Numbered from the stretch's first letter, positions 1 to 8,840 are shown. The stretch: DNA of 64,000 bases from Sphingobacteriales bacterium (GCA_025353765.1 JANXOD010000016.1:186001-250000); one strand, 5' to 3'. Program-made: numbers and translations. The notes: a model not told the origin generated them from the letters alone.

Positions 1-75
1 ATGCGCCGACAAACAAATACAATCAATTATTCGGATAAATTACCCTTAGCTCAGGGGATTAAATTTGATTTGTAA
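1..75 (+). CDS. C-terminal fragment of a gene cut by the window edge
   Basis: The first 75 bases read as one open frame ending in TAA at 73-75, with a C-terminus of LPLAQGIKFDL. Position 1 happens to be an ATG, but a 24-residue protein starting exactly at the window edge is less likely than the tail of a gene that begins to the left. It is followed by a strong hairpin that would suit the end of a transcript. I do not recognise the protein. Confidence 0.35.
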   Translation: MRRQTNTINYSDKLPLAQGIKFDL

Positions 76-84
76 TTACAGTTA

Positions 85-113
85 AATTTGCAGGGATAAG
101 TTCCCTGCAAATT
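85..113. terminator. Perfect 12-bp hairpin between convergent genes
   Basis: The arms AATTTGCAGGGA (85-96) and TCCCTGCAAATT (102-113) are perfectly complementary around a 5-base loop. The hairpin lies between the frame ending at 75 and the minus-strand gene ending at 113, so it could stop transcription from both sides. The U-run is poor on both strands, which lowers confidence in termination but not in the hairpin. Confidence 0.55.
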
Positions 114-1966
114 CATTTTATAAGAATTATCCCGGTAAAATCAGAGGGATACATATTTTTTGTGCCATTAATTTTATTGAATCTGCATGTAACAAGAGTT
201 CCATTTAATGTTTTGTTAAATACCATTAAACTACCCGGAACGTCTAAACGATAACCACTACTATTCTGTTTAAATTGCGTCTTTTTTGAAAGAAGTGTGT
301 TCAATACTACTTTGGTATCAAAACTAATAGTTTTACTTTCATTAGTAATTGAAACCCGATGGAGGGAATCAATAAAAATTTCATAGGTCTTATTACCTAT
401 TTGACATTCTATAGATTTTATATCATTGTCATTATATCCTTTAATGCGAGCAGTCATTTCATTAGCTTCAAATTGTACAGCTCTTTTGTATCCGCTTACA
501 TCTATAATTGCATCTTGAGATAATTCAAAGAATCCCTCTACTTCCGGAGTATAAACGCCGTCTGTTGCTGAACGATCTACTTTTAAGCTTCTTAAAATGC
601 TATCCTTTGTATTATTTATTACATCATAGTTTTCATAATATGCAGATCTATTTAAAGTGTCTTTCTTAATTTTTATGAGATAATAGGATTTTATTTTATT
701 GATATCTTCCTTAACAACGGGTTGTAAACTTTCCAATCCATGTTGGTTTACTAAATAATCTATAGTAGACGCTATTTGGCTTTCCTTCTCTTTGCTTTTA
801 TGTGCAAGCATAAATCGCAATCGGGAAATTTGTGAATATTCAGATACAGCTCCTGCACTTTGCGGACCATATACCGCCATAACAGATAAGAAAAAGAGGG
901 ATATCGGAATTACTTTAATATTATCTTTTTTGCTGACCAGAAAGTACAAGGTGATTCCTATAAGCCATATGCTCAATAAAATTAGCACATATCGGCTTTC
1001 TGTAATACCATATTCTGAAGCTCGTTTCCAAACTGCAAAAAGCAATAAGACAAGCAGAGGAATCATCAGCAAATAAAAACTTTTTGAAAATACTTTAATC
1101 CATCTATTGTCTTCGTTATTTCGGATGGGATACACTAGTAACAAGGATAATATGCCAAATACAGCATATCCCATAATAAGCATAGAAACGTATCCTTTAG
1201 GCAGTTCCCAGTTAATAAGAATCTTTATTTCGTACGCTAATAAAATCGCCAGATAAACAGTGGCTAATGGGATGAGTACATATTGAGTAAAAATCTTTAA
1301 GCCTTTTGGATAGTTATCTGCATTTTCAGGAATTTTTAAATCGGAAGGAATTCCTGCCAAAAAAAATATAGTATTAAATAGGCCTGCTATAAGTATCCAA
1401 AGTTGAAAATAACGTTCGGATGGAATATGGGCATTAAACAAACCATTTATACTTGCTAAAGCAATAGCTAAACCTGCAAATAATGCTGCTGAATATAATG
1501 CAGAGGTTAAAAACCGCAGGAACAGTGCTTTATTAAACTCCCAAAACCCGTCCAGCGATCCGCGACCAATAAACGGCGCAAAAGAAACCAATAGATGAAA
1601 TGAAAATGTCAGGAAGATATAACGAAGTAAATCTTGTTTATTATCATTAGGATTTAACATAAAACCTATAAAAACCACTAAGCCTAAAGCTATAATGCGC
1701 ACAGCGTATTTTTGCTTCTGTAAAATGCTCCGGCTTTCAGAAAAAAGTGTAAAAGACAGAAAAACAAGCAGCCCCAAATGGCTTGCTATTAATATCCTGA
1801 TTAAAACTTTATTTGATGAGAAATATTGGGGAGTTTGACTATTAACGAGCTTTATTGCACATATAACAGCAATTACAGTAACTAATATTTCTAATGGAAA
1901 ACGTTGTGAAACATTTTTTAAACCACTCCAAAGTGATTGTAGGGAAGGAAATTTCATACGCTGCAA
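113..1966 (-). CDS. DUF4153 domain-containing polytopic membrane protein
   Basis: This 617-residue protein has about a dozen hydrophobic segments in roughly its first 375 residues, followed by a soluble tail of about 240 residues. The arrangement (N-terminal membrane block, extracytoplasmic or cytoplasmic C-terminal domain) and the overall look match the DUF4153 family common in Bacteroidetes. No catalytic motif is evident. ATG codons at 1966 and 1957 are both possible starts; the first is kept. It stands alone, with a 75-base gap to the phosphate transporter gene, which lies upstream on the same strand. The function of the family is not established and I infer none. Confidence 0.7.
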   Translation of the reverse strand: MQRMKFPSLQSLWSGLKNVSQRFPLEILVTVIAVICAIKLVNSQTPQYFSSNKVLIRILIASHLGLLVFLSFTLFSESRSILQKQKYAVRIIALGLVVFIGFMLNPNDNKQDLLRYIFLTFSFHLLVSFAPFIGRGSLDGFWEFNKALFLRFLTSALYSAALFAGLAIALASINGLFNAHIPSERYFQLWILIAGLFNTIFFLAGIPSDLKIPENADNYPKGLKIFTQYVLIPLATVYLAILLAYEIKILINWELPKGYVSMLIMGYAVFGILSLLLVYPIRNNEDNRWIKVFSKSFYLLMIPLLVLLLFAVWKRASEYGITESRYVLILLSIWLIGITLYFLVSKKDNIKVIPISLFFLSVMAVYGPQSAGAVSEYSQISRLRFMLAHKSKEKESQIASTIDYLVNQHGLESLQPVVKEDINKIKSYYLIKIKKDTLNRSAYYENYDVINNTKDSILRSLKVDRSATDGVYTPEVEGFFELSQDAIIDVSGYKRAVQFEANEMTARIKGYNDNDIKSIECQIGNKTYEIFIDSLHRVSITNESKTISFDTKVVLNTLLSKKTQFKQNSSGYRLDVPGSLMVFNKTLNGTLVTCRFNKINGTKNMYPSDFTGIILIK

Positions 1967-2047
1967 TTATCTACTAAACATAGGAAAAATATTACATACC
2001 TTTTCGGTAAGAGTAATTAATGAGTTATCCTAAGTAATGAGGAATTG

Positions 2048-3052
2048 TTATATAAACAATTTAATAATAGCGTAAATAAGTGCAGCCAAAACAGCCGAGA
2101 CCGGAATGGTTAATACCCATGCCCATAACAAACTAATGGTTATACCCCATCTTACGGCAGAAACCCGTTTACTCAAACCCACACCTATAATAGCGCCTGT
2201 GATGGTATGTGTAGTGGACACCGGGATTTTAAAATGCTCGGTCATAAATAAGGTAAGTGCTCCGGCAGTTTCTGCTGCAACACCTTCTAAAGGGGTAACT
2301 TTCGTGATTTTTGTTCCCATGGTTTTAACAATTCTCCAACCTCCGCTCATCGTTCCGGCGGCAATGGCTGTGTAGCAGGCGATAGGAACCCAGGTAGGCA
2401 TATCGTTAATAGAGGGTATAATTTTCTGGGAAATTAAAGCTACCGAAATGATTCCCATTACTTTTTGCGAATCATTGCTTCCATGCCCGATGCTGAATAA
2501 TGCAGATGAAACCAATTGTAATTTCCTGAACCACCATTCTGCTTTAGATGGATTAGCGTTTCTGCAAATATTGATGATAATAACATTAATGACATAGGCA
2601 ATCACCATCCCTATAAATGGAGCTAAAAATATGTAAAGAACGATAAGGCCAATAACATCCATCCGCGGAGCACTAAAACCTCCATGAGCAATTGCTGCTC
2701 CTGCAAAGGCTCCTATTAAGGTATGCGAAGAACTTGATGGAATACCAAACCACCAGGTCAATAAATTCCATGATATGGCGGCTAGCAATCCGGCAAGAAT
2801 AACATACAGCGTTATAAATTCTTCATGAACAGATTTGGCAACAGTATTTGCTACTCCAAATTCACCGAAATAATATTTTGCGATGAAGTAAGCTATGAAA
2901 TTGAAAAAAGCTGCCCAAATAACTGCCTGAAAAGGTGTTAATACTTTTGTTGAAACGATAGTAGCAATTGAATTCGCTGCATCATGAAAGCCATTACTAT
3001 AATCAAATATTAATGCCAGTATGATTACAACAATTAATAAAGTAGAAACCAT
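2048..3052 (-). CDS. Inorganic phosphate transporter, Pit family
   Basis: This is a low-affinity phosphate/cation symporter of the inner membrane (PiT family, PF01384), 334 residues long. The duplicated family signature is visible: GFHDAANSIATIVSTKVL near residue 21 and GHGSNDSQKVMGI near residue 190. Further marks are the conserved SSSHTLIGAFAGAA and STTHTITGAIIG segments of the two halves, and about ten membrane spans. It lies 23 bases downstream of the DUF47/PhoU-like gene, an arrangement typical of Pit operons in which the DUF47 protein modulates the transporter. A Pho-box-like promoter ahead of the DUF47 gene probably drives both, suggesting phosphate-responsive expression (inference). 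Confidence 0.93.
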   Translation of the reverse strand: MVSTLLIVVIILALIFDYSNGFHDAANSIATIVSTKVLTPFQAVIWAAFFNFIAYFIAKYYFGEFGVANTVAKSVHEEFITLYVILAGLLAAISWNLLTWWFGIPSSSSHTLIGAFAGAAIAHGGFSAPRMDVIGLIVLYIFLAPFIGMVIAYVINVIIINICRNANPSKAEWWFRKLQLVSSALFSIGHGSNDSQKVMGIISVALISQKIIPSINDMPTWVPIACYTAIAAGTMSGGWRIVKTMGTKITKVTPLEGVAAETAGALTLFMTEHFKIPVSTTHTITGAIIGVGLSKRVSAVRWGITISLLWAWVLTIPVSAVLAALIYAIIKLFI

Positions 3053-3075
3053 AATATTAAGTTAAAATCTAAAGT

Positions 3076-3723
3076 TTAGGCGTGTTTAACTAAGATTGAC
3101 TCCAATACATTGGCTGCATCTTCACACATATCTGTTGCGGTTTCTAATGCAGAAAGTACTTCTTTATATTTGATGAGATTCACAGCATCTTTTTCATATT
3201 CAAAAAGTTCGCCTACAGCTTTATCAAATACATAATCAGCTTGGTTTTCGATACTGTTAATGCGAACACATGAATCAGCAATGTTATGAATATTTTTAAG
3301 ATTACGCAGTTCACGGATGGCTTTATCCAGATCCTGACAAGCCTGTAATATGAGTTCTGATAACTCTTTAATAGGCTGGGTAATTATAGTCACCTTATAC
3401 AGAAACATTCTGCTGGCAGAGCCATGAATATAATCTGCAATATCATCAATGGCGCTTGCAAGTTGATGAATATCTTCTCTATCAAATGGTGTTATAAAGT
3501 TCTTGCTTAATTCCAGGTGGATCTGGTGTGTAATTTCATCACCCACATGTTCTAAATTTTCAATTTCCTTAAATAACTCATTACGACGGGTTATATCTTC
3601 TGTATGAACAGCTTCAGTAAGGCGTTGTGCCATTACAATTAAGTTAGCACTATCTTGTTCAAAAAGAGGGAAAAATTTTTTGTCTTTAGGGACGAAGTAT
3701 TGAAAGATACTGTTTAATGACAT
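3076..3723 (-). CDS. DUF47 / PhoU-like Pit accessory protein
   Basis: This 215-residue, all-helical protein belongs to the DUF47 (PF01865, PhoU-like) family. The N-terminus MSLNSIFQYFVPKDKKFFPLF, the E-x3-D helices (for example ENLEHVGDEITHQIH) and DREDIHQLASAIDDIADYIH are characteristic. Such proteins are usually co-encoded with Pit transporters and are thought to regulate them at the cytoplasmic face. It starts the two-gene operon with pit (23-base gap). Just upstream is a promoter with a good Bacteroidetes -7 box and two TTAACA direct repeats (3744-3777). The start codon at 3723 fits that promoter. Confidence 0.9.
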   Translation of the reverse strand: MSLNSIFQYFVPKDKKFFPLFEQDSANLIVMAQRLTEAVHTEDITRRNELFKEIENLEHVGDEITHQIHLELSKNFITPFDREDIHQLASAIDDIADYIHGSASRMFLYKVTIITQPIKELSELILQACQDLDKAIRELRNLKNIHNIADSCVRINSIENQADYVFDKAVGELFEYEKDAVNLIKYKEVLSALETATDMCEDAANVLESILVKHA

Positions 3724-3743
3724 AATGCTATTAAAAATGTAAA

Positions 3744-3777
3744 CAAAACTACTATCCCAATGTTAAGTTAATGTTAA
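3744..3777 (-). promoter_or_regulatory. Pho-box-like promoter of the DUF47-pit operon
   Basis: Read on the minus strand, TTAACA occurs twice (3777-3772 and 3766-3761), exactly 11 bp apart, with the repeat TTAACATTAAC/TTAACATTGGG. It is followed nine bases later by TAGTTTTG (3751-3744), a perfect match to the Bacteroidetes -7 consensus TAnnTTTG. The repeats cover the place where a -33 element would sit, as Pho boxes do in activated promoters. The 11-bp-spaced TTAACA pattern resembles the Bacillus PhoP box. That it binds a PhoB-type regulator here is inference from the downstream phosphate genes. Confidence 0.6.
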
Positions 3778-3796
3778 CATTGAGCTTATTAATACT

Positions 3797-4822
3797 TTAC
3801 TTTATTTTTTCCAGGGTAAATCCGAATGTAGAGCCTATTCCGTCTGTACTTCTAACCGTTATCGTTTGCTGATGAGCTTCTATAATATGTTTTACAATAG
3901 CTAAACCCAAACCCGACCCGCCAATTTTTCGGGACCGGCTTTTATCTGTACGATAAAAACGTTCAAATATTCTGGGAAGATATTTTTCTTCAATTCCAAT
4001 TCCATCATCTGTCACTTCTGCTAAAATTTGATCGTGCAGTTCAAAAGTTTTAATGGCTATGGTGCCGTTTTCTTTACCATATTTAAGGGAATTATCAATT
4101 AAATTAACCACAACCTGTCGTATTTTTTCTTTGTCTGCTTTTACCCAAGTGGGATAATTATATTTTTCTTTAAAAATGAGATCGATCTTATGTTCTTTTG
4201 CCTTTAATTCCATAGATTCTAAGACTTCGTCTATCAATTCGGCCAAATCAAATTTTTCATAGTTTATAGGAATTTCTCCGCTTTCTAATTTTGATATTTC
4301 ATCCAGATCTTTAATTAAAAAACTAAGCCGGTCTACATTTTTAGCTGCTTTCTCTAGAAAGCGTTTCCCCATCTCTGGATCATTAATTTCTCCATCCTGT
4401 AAAGCTTCAATATAACCCTGTATCGCAAAAAGAGGCGTTTTAAACTCATGTGAGATATTGGATAAAAACTCCCTTCTAAATTTTTCCTGTTGTTTTAAAA
4501 GATCAATTTCAGATTTTTTATCCCGGGCCCATTCCTTTACTTCCTGCTCTACATCATTAATCGGATCTGAACTTACATATTCACCTAAAGCATCTTTTAA
4601 ATCTTTACCCAATTTTAAATTATGAATGAGTTTATAGATCAGTTTTATCTTGCTGTATACATATTTTTCTATCATGTAATAGAAAACAGTAAAACTTACA
4701 ATTAATGCAATGAAAAACGTTAAAAAAAGATCATACCAATTATGCTGAAAATAAAAATTAATTGAGCCCAAGCATACTGCTACAGCCAGGGCATTTAAAA
4801 ATACAAGCACACTTAGTTTCAT
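3797..4822 (-). CDS. Sensor histidine kinase, PhoR-like
   Basis: This 341-residue membrane kinase has two N-terminal transmembrane segments (about residues 4-24 and 31-51) with almost no periplasmic loop, then a HAMP-like linker. The HisKA domain carries the phosphorylated His125 in SNISHEFKTPLFAIQGY. The HATPase domain shows the N box (VVNLIDNSLKYG), DDGIGI and GGSGLGLAIV. The short loop and architecture suit PhoR, and the next operon downstream encodes phosphate transport, so a phosphate-sensing role is plausible. No response regulator is adjacent. It starts 15 bases after the FAD oxidoreductase, so it is probably transcribed with the polyketide operon as well. The PhoR assignment is inference; the kinase call is firm. 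Confidence 0.85.
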   Translation of the reverse strand: MKLSVLVFLNALAVAVCLGSINFYFQHNWYDLFLTFFIALIVSFTVFYYMIEKYVYSKIKLIYKLIHNLKLGKDLKDALGEYVSSDPINDVEQEVKEWARDKKSEIDLLKQQEKFRREFLSNISHEFKTPLFAIQGYIEALQDGEINDPEMGKRFLEKAAKNVDRLSFLIKDLDEISKLESGEIPINYEKFDLAELIDEVLESMELKAKEHKIDLIFKEKYNYPTWVKADKEKIRQVVVNLIDNSLKYGKENGTIAIKTFELHDQILAEVTDDGIGIEEKYLPRIFERFYRTDKSRSRKIGGSGLGLAIVKHIIEAHQQTITVRSTDGIGSTFGFTLEKIK

Positions 4823-4837
4823 AGGGGCAATTTACTA

Positions 4838-5956
4838 TTAAAATGGTTTGCCATGAGTTTTTTTCACCATCCTTTGTGTTAAAGACGGGAAGGTTTTCAA
4901 CAGAGAAACAGCCATATCGGAAACTGTATTATTTCCAAATAGTTTCTGAATAAACCTGCCTGTTTTTAAACGGCTGGCAAATTGCTTTTCCCATTGATGA
5001 TGATAGGTTTTTTCTAAAATTTCTCTATTCAATAATTCTGAATCAGTTTTTAAATGATCTGTAATAGTTTCTGCAATTAGTTTACCAGAATGGATAGCCA
5101 TGGCCATTCCGTTGCCGCACAAGGGGGTGATCATTCCCGCAGCATCGCCACAAAAAAGGATATGATTATCCACCAGCGATTTTCGTTCAAATGTAATTTC
5201 ATTTATGGTTTCCGGCTTGTTAAACAGGAATTCTGAATTTTTAAACATATGTTTTAAATGGACATTTTTTAAAAGTATTTGCTCTTCCATTTCAGGAATG
5301 TTACCATGCTTTTTAAGATTTTTTGTTTCTGTAAGATAACATAAACTGTACTTATCATCTTCAATTTTACAGACACCGCAATAACCACCTTCAAAATTAT
5401 TCAACTGAATTAGATCATTGGGGAAATCTGTTTTGATATGATATTTTACACCCATATACGGACTTCGGTTATAAAAAAAAGAGCGGTTTAATTTTTGATC
5501 CAGATTAGCTCGTTTACCATAAGCACCTATTAAAATGGATGTATTTATTGAGGAATGATTAGCTAATTTTATTTCAAATTCATTCTCATCAAAAAGTACA
5601 TCAGTTGCTTTATCAAAAATAAAAACAACACCCGACTGCACTGCTTTTTGATATAGGTAATGATCGAATGTATACCGGCTTATTCCGAAGCCCCCTAAAT
5701 CAAGAGGTGCATATACTATTTTTCCGGCAACCGAACTCACTGCCAGACGGGATAATTTTGATGGCTCAAGTTCCTGGATATTCAGGTCTAATGACTTAAG
5801 AAAAGGTAAAACTTCATTAGAAATATATTCTCCACAAACGCGATGAAAGGGATATTGCTTTTTCTCAATAATAACCACCTCAAACTCCTGACGATTTAGA
5901 GCTAGAGCACTGGTTAATCCGGCTAAGCCACCACCTATTATGACTACTTTGCTCAT
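4838..5956 (-). CDS. FAD-dependent oxidoreductase of the geranylgeranyl reductase-like family
   Basis: The N-terminus VVIIGGGLAGLTSALAL is a Rossmann FAD-binding fold (GxGxxG form), followed by the glutamate of VVIIEKK. CGDAAGMITPLCGNGMAMA near residue 275 is the second FAD-contact motif of this flavoprotein group. CGEYIS near residue 41 also fits geranylgeranyl-reductase-like and hydroxylase enzymes. At 372 residues the length is normal. It is the third gene of a tight operon with a type III PKS and a methyltransferase (gap 6 bases), so it probably oxidises or hydroxylates the polyketide-derived ring, as SrsC does in the Streptomyces phenolic-lipid pathway, or reduces a prenyl chain. Which of these it does cannot be read from the sequence. 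Confidence 0.82.
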   Translation of the reverse strand: MSKVVIIGGGLAGLTSALALNRQEFEVVIIEKKQYPFHRVCGEYISNEVLPFLKSLDLNIQELEPSKLSRLAVSSVAGKIVYAPLDLGGFGISRYTFDHYLYQKAVQSGVVFIFDKATDVLFDENEFEIKLANHSSINTSILIGAYGKRANLDQKLNRSFFYNRSPYMGVKYHIKTDFPNDLIQLNNFEGGYCGVCKIEDDKYSLCYLTETKNLKKHGNIPEMEEQILLKNVHLKHMFKNSEFLFNKPETINEITFERKSLVDNHILFCGDAAGMITPLCGNGMAMAIHSGKLIAETITDHLKTDSELLNREILEKTYHHQWEKQFASRLKTGRFIQKLFGNNTVSDMAVSLLKTFPSLTQRMVKKTHGKPF

Positions 5957-5962
5957 AAATTT

Positions 5963-6673
5963 TCAAGCTTTTTCTGAAAAGGGTAGAATGATAACCTGCC
6001 ATCTAAATGCCCACATCCATTTGAGTGTGTAATTTCTTATCCCACCTTTTTCTAACATGATCTTTAGTTCCTTCTTTTTGAAACTTCGCAGTACCGAAAC
6101 TTTAGAATCATGCTTAACCATTTCTGATTTGGAAAAGAACCGTGTTAATATCCCAATAGAGTAATAGGCAAACCAATGGCGATGCAGGTCGTTTATGATG
6201 ACTGAATACCTGGCACAATCATTCATTTTTTGAATTAGTTTTATCCAGCTTTCATCCTGAAAATGATGTGTAAAAAGACTTGAAATAACAATATCAAATT
6301 GATTCGTTTTTAAACTATCATTCATTACATCTTCTAAAATATAAGATATTTCTGGATAGTCTTTAGACTTTTTTCGGGCATATTCTATAGCAGAAGTGGT
6401 AGCATCTACACCAATAAGGGTGATTTTGAGATTTCTTTTCCGAGCCCATTTTGCAATTACTCTCAGCGAATCCCCACCTCCACAACCCCAATCGCTAATG
6501 GTCATTCCATTCTGAATTTTTAATCGCCGGAAGGCATCAAAAAACACGCTGTAGCCGCCTAATAATTTATTTACCACTTCCAGTTCATCCATTATGGGAT
6601 CAATAATGGTATGATCTAATGAAAAATCATCCATCATCTCATTTTCAACGCTTCTATGACTAAAATCGGGCAT
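5963..6673 (-). CDS. Class I SAM-dependent methyltransferase of the polyketide operon
   Basis: This is a 236-residue protein with a class I methyltransferase fold. Motif I is ISDWGCGGGDSLRVIA (near residue 59), motif II IGVDATTSAIEYA, and a post-motif IVISSLFTHHF. It begins one base after the PKS stop, so the two are translationally close. By analogy with SrsB of Streptomyces it may methylate the phenolic product of the PKS. Substrate and O- or C-methylation are unknown. An alternative start lies at MMDDFSLD, but the first ATG abuts the PKS gene and is preferred. Confidence 0.83.
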   Translation of the reverse strand: MPDFSHRSVENEMMDDFSLDHTIIDPIMDELEVVNKLLGGYSVFFDAFRRLKIQNGMTISDWGCGGGDSLRVIAKWARKRNLKITLIGVDATTSAIEYARKKSKDYPEISYILEDVMNDSLKTNQFDIVISSLFTHHFQDESWIKLIQKMNDCARYSVIINDLHRHWFAYYSIGILTRFFSKSEMVKHDSKVSVLRSFKKKELKIMLEKGGIRNYTLKWMWAFRWQVIILPFSEKA

Positions 6674-6674
6674 A

Positions 6675-7787
6675 TTAATTACGTTGAAGGATCATAGATT
6701 CTACTGTTAAGCCCGGTCCAAATGCAAAACTTAAAATATTCTCTTTTTTCTTTACCTCGGGATCTTCCAAAAGTTTCTTTAAAACAAATAGTATCGTTGC
6801 TGATGACATGTTACCATAATCACGCAAAACAGCATAACTAAATTTATTTTTTTCTTTCGTAAATCCCAATGCTTCTTCGGCGGCTTCCAATATTTTCCGT
6901 CCTCCGGGATGAACTGCAAAACGACTGATTTGATCAAAGTTTAATCCGGCTTTAGCTAAAAGCTGATCTGTTATCGGTTTAATATGGCGTTTAATTTGTT
7001 TGGATACTTTAGCGGTGAGCTTCATTTCAAAACCGGTATCACCTACATACCAGCCCATTTCATCCTTTGCTTCGTGTACAAATTCGGTGTAAAATGTATC
7101 TAATGTGAGGTAGCTATTTATGCCTGTTTTGTGTGCGATATTTTCAACCAGCACTGCGGCAGCTCCGTCAGAAAAAAGAGAATTAGCAACCCAGTTATCT
7201 AATGTACTTTCTTTCTGAAAATGTAAGGTACAAAGTTCAATAGACACAATTAATACTTTTGCATGAACATTTGCACGGCAAATATAATCTGCCACTTTTA
7301 AGGCATTTAATGAACCATAACATCCCATAAAATTAATACAAGTACGTTCGGTATGTTTATTAAGGCCTAATTTCGCCACCAATTCAATATCAATTCCGGG
7401 AGCATGCATGCCTGTGCAACTTACTGTAATTAGATGAGTGATATCTTTTGTAAGATCCTTTTTAAAGGAGCCTAAGCAGTTTTTTGCAGCAGTTGCGGCA
7501 ATATTGATAGCTTCGTTCTGGTATATTTTAAGCCTTTGACTGGTACCTGGAAAGGGCTCCATGTTGGGGGTATTGGCAAAAAAAGTGTGATTGTCTTTTT
7601 TATTTTTGCCAAAATCCGGGATTACCGAATAGCGATAATCAATACCGGAGTGATCATAGATCTGCTTTAATCGCGAAGTATGAGTTTCATTCAACCCAAA
7701 GGCGCCAACCATAAAATGATATATCGTTTTTTGCGGAATTTTATATGGGGGATTGGCGGTGCCAATCGCAGTAATGCAGCTGCTCAT
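6675..7787 (-). CDS. Type III polyketide synthase
   Basis: This 370-residue enzyme belongs to the chalcone/stilbene synthase family. The catalytic triad is complete: Cys156 in INFMGCYGSLNALK, His293 in RFAVHPGGRKILEA and Asn326 in YGNMSSATILFVL. The C-terminal FGPGLTVESMIL is the family's usual GPG loop. Type III synthases condense malonyl-CoA onto a CoA starter (in bacteria often a long acyl chain) to give pyrones, resorcinols or phloroglucinols. It opens an operon with a methyltransferase and flavoprotein and is divergent from a UbiA prenyltransferase, suggesting a prenylated, methylated phenolic or quinone lipid (inference). The starter unit and product cannot be told from the sequence. 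Confidence 0.92.
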   Translation of the reverse strand: MSSCITAIGTANPPYKIPQKTIYHFMVGAFGLNETHTSRLKQIYDHSGIDYRYSVIPDFGKNKKDNHTFFANTPNMEPFPGTSQRLKIYQNEAINIAATAAKNCLGSFKKDLTKDITHLITVSCTGMHAPGIDIELVAKLGLNKHTERTCINFMGCYGSLNALKVADYICRANVHAKVLIVSIELCTLHFQKESTLDNWVANSLFSDGAAAVLVENIAHKTGINSYLTLDTFYTEFVHEAKDEMGWYVGDTGFEMKLTAKVSKQIKRHIKPITDQLLAKAGLNFDQISRFAVHPGGRKILEAAEEALGFTKEKNKFSYAVLRDYGNMSSATILFVLKKLLEDPEVKKKENILSFAFGPGLTVESMILQRN

Positions 7788-7870
7788 TCTATAAATAAAG
7801 TATTAAATATTGGAATTTGCTAATAGATAAATCAAGAAAAAAAAGAGATTGCATTATTGTACTTTAGGGC

Positions 7871-8758
7871 ATGAAAATAGTTTGGGCAATTATTCCAACA
7901 CGTTCGGCATTCATCCATTTGAGATTTCTTTTTTCTTTTTTTCTAATGCCTGTGTATTTTTTTGCGTTAAGCCAGGTCCCGATAATTAATATAAGTCATG
8001 CTGTATTAGTTTTTATTTGCTGGCATTTTTTTGCGTATCCGGCAAGTAATGGTTACAATAGTTATTTTGATAAAGATGAAGGCAGCATCGCTTTAATTGA
8101 AAAACCGCCAACGGTTGATAAAAGCCTGTATTACCTTTCATTATTTATGGAGTTTATGGCTATTCTGCTGGGCTTAATGGTTAGTTTTCCATTTGGTTTT
8201 GCAGTGTTAATTTATGGCGTACTGTCTAAATTATATAGTCACCCGGCAACCCGATTAAAAAAGTATCCCATCTTTAGTTTTTTGATTGTATTCTTTTTTC
8301 AGGGAGCTTTTATTTACTGGACAAGTTATGCAGCTATTTCGGGACTACGTATTTTTTCATTAGGGGATGCGCTCTTTCTGTATGCCGGTTTAATTTGTTC
8401 ATGTTTGATTGGTGCATCTTATCCGCTTACGCAGATCTATCAACATGAAGAGGACAGCAAACGAGGCGACAAAACACTAAGTATTGTACTGGGCATAAAA
8501 GGATCTTTTTGGTTTGCCGGCCTTTTTTTTGGTTTAGCTACTATCCTGCTATTCGTTTACTGGTCTAACTTGGAGCAACTAAAAAACTTCTGGCTATTTC
8601 TGATATGTGCTCTTCCTGTTTTCGGCGTTTTTATAAATTGGTTTATACAAACCTGGGAAGATGAAAAAAAGGCAAATTTTAAAAACATGACCCGAATGAC
8701 CATGATAAGCGGGGGTATGATGCTTATTTATTTTATGCTGCTCAATCTGCTGAAATAA
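7871..8758 (+). CDS. UbiA-family prenyltransferase
   Basis: This 295-residue membrane protein has about eight hydrophobic spans and the two aspartate-rich regions of UbiA enzymes: ASNGYNSYFDKDEGS (about residues 56-70) and QIYQHEEDSKRGDKTLS (about residues 188-204). UbiA enzymes attach prenyl chains to aromatic rings within the membrane. It is divergent from the type III PKS with an 83-base gap, the spacing of a shared regulatory region, so the acceptor may be the PKS-derived aromatic (inference). It does not look like the menaquinone (MenA) or haem O (CyoE) enzymes, though this was judged by eye only. A hairpin at 8841-8875 lies downstream. Confidence 0.82.
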   Translation: MKIVWAIIPTRSAFIHLRFLFSFFLMPVYFFALSQVPIINISHAVLVFICWHFFAYPASNGYNSYFDKDEGSIALIEKPPTVDKSLYYLSLFMEFMAILLGLMVSFPFGFAVLIYGVLSKLYSHPATRLKKYPIFSFLIVFFFQGAFIYWTSYAAISGLRIFSLGDALFLYAGLICSCLIGASYPLTQIYQHEEDSKRGDKTLSIVLGIKGSFWFAGLFFGLATILLFVYWSNLEQLKNFWLFLICALPVFGVFINWFIQTWEDEKKANFKNMTRMTMISGGMMLIYFMLLNLLK

Positions 8759-8840
8759 TAAAACGTATTATCGTATTCCATTCTGCGTAAAATTCGATTA
8801 AATAAGGCGACTTATTATATATCTGTTTTGCTATTTATCG

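Noticed and set aside
792-1076. Plus-strand open frame of 94 codons opposite the DUF4153 gene
   Set aside because: It is entirely antisense to a well-formed membrane protein gene, has no recognisable family and no promoter.
7860-7867. TACTTTAG as the -7 box of the UbiA gene
   Set aside because: It would place the transcription start inside the coding sequence, and the last base departs from the consensus.
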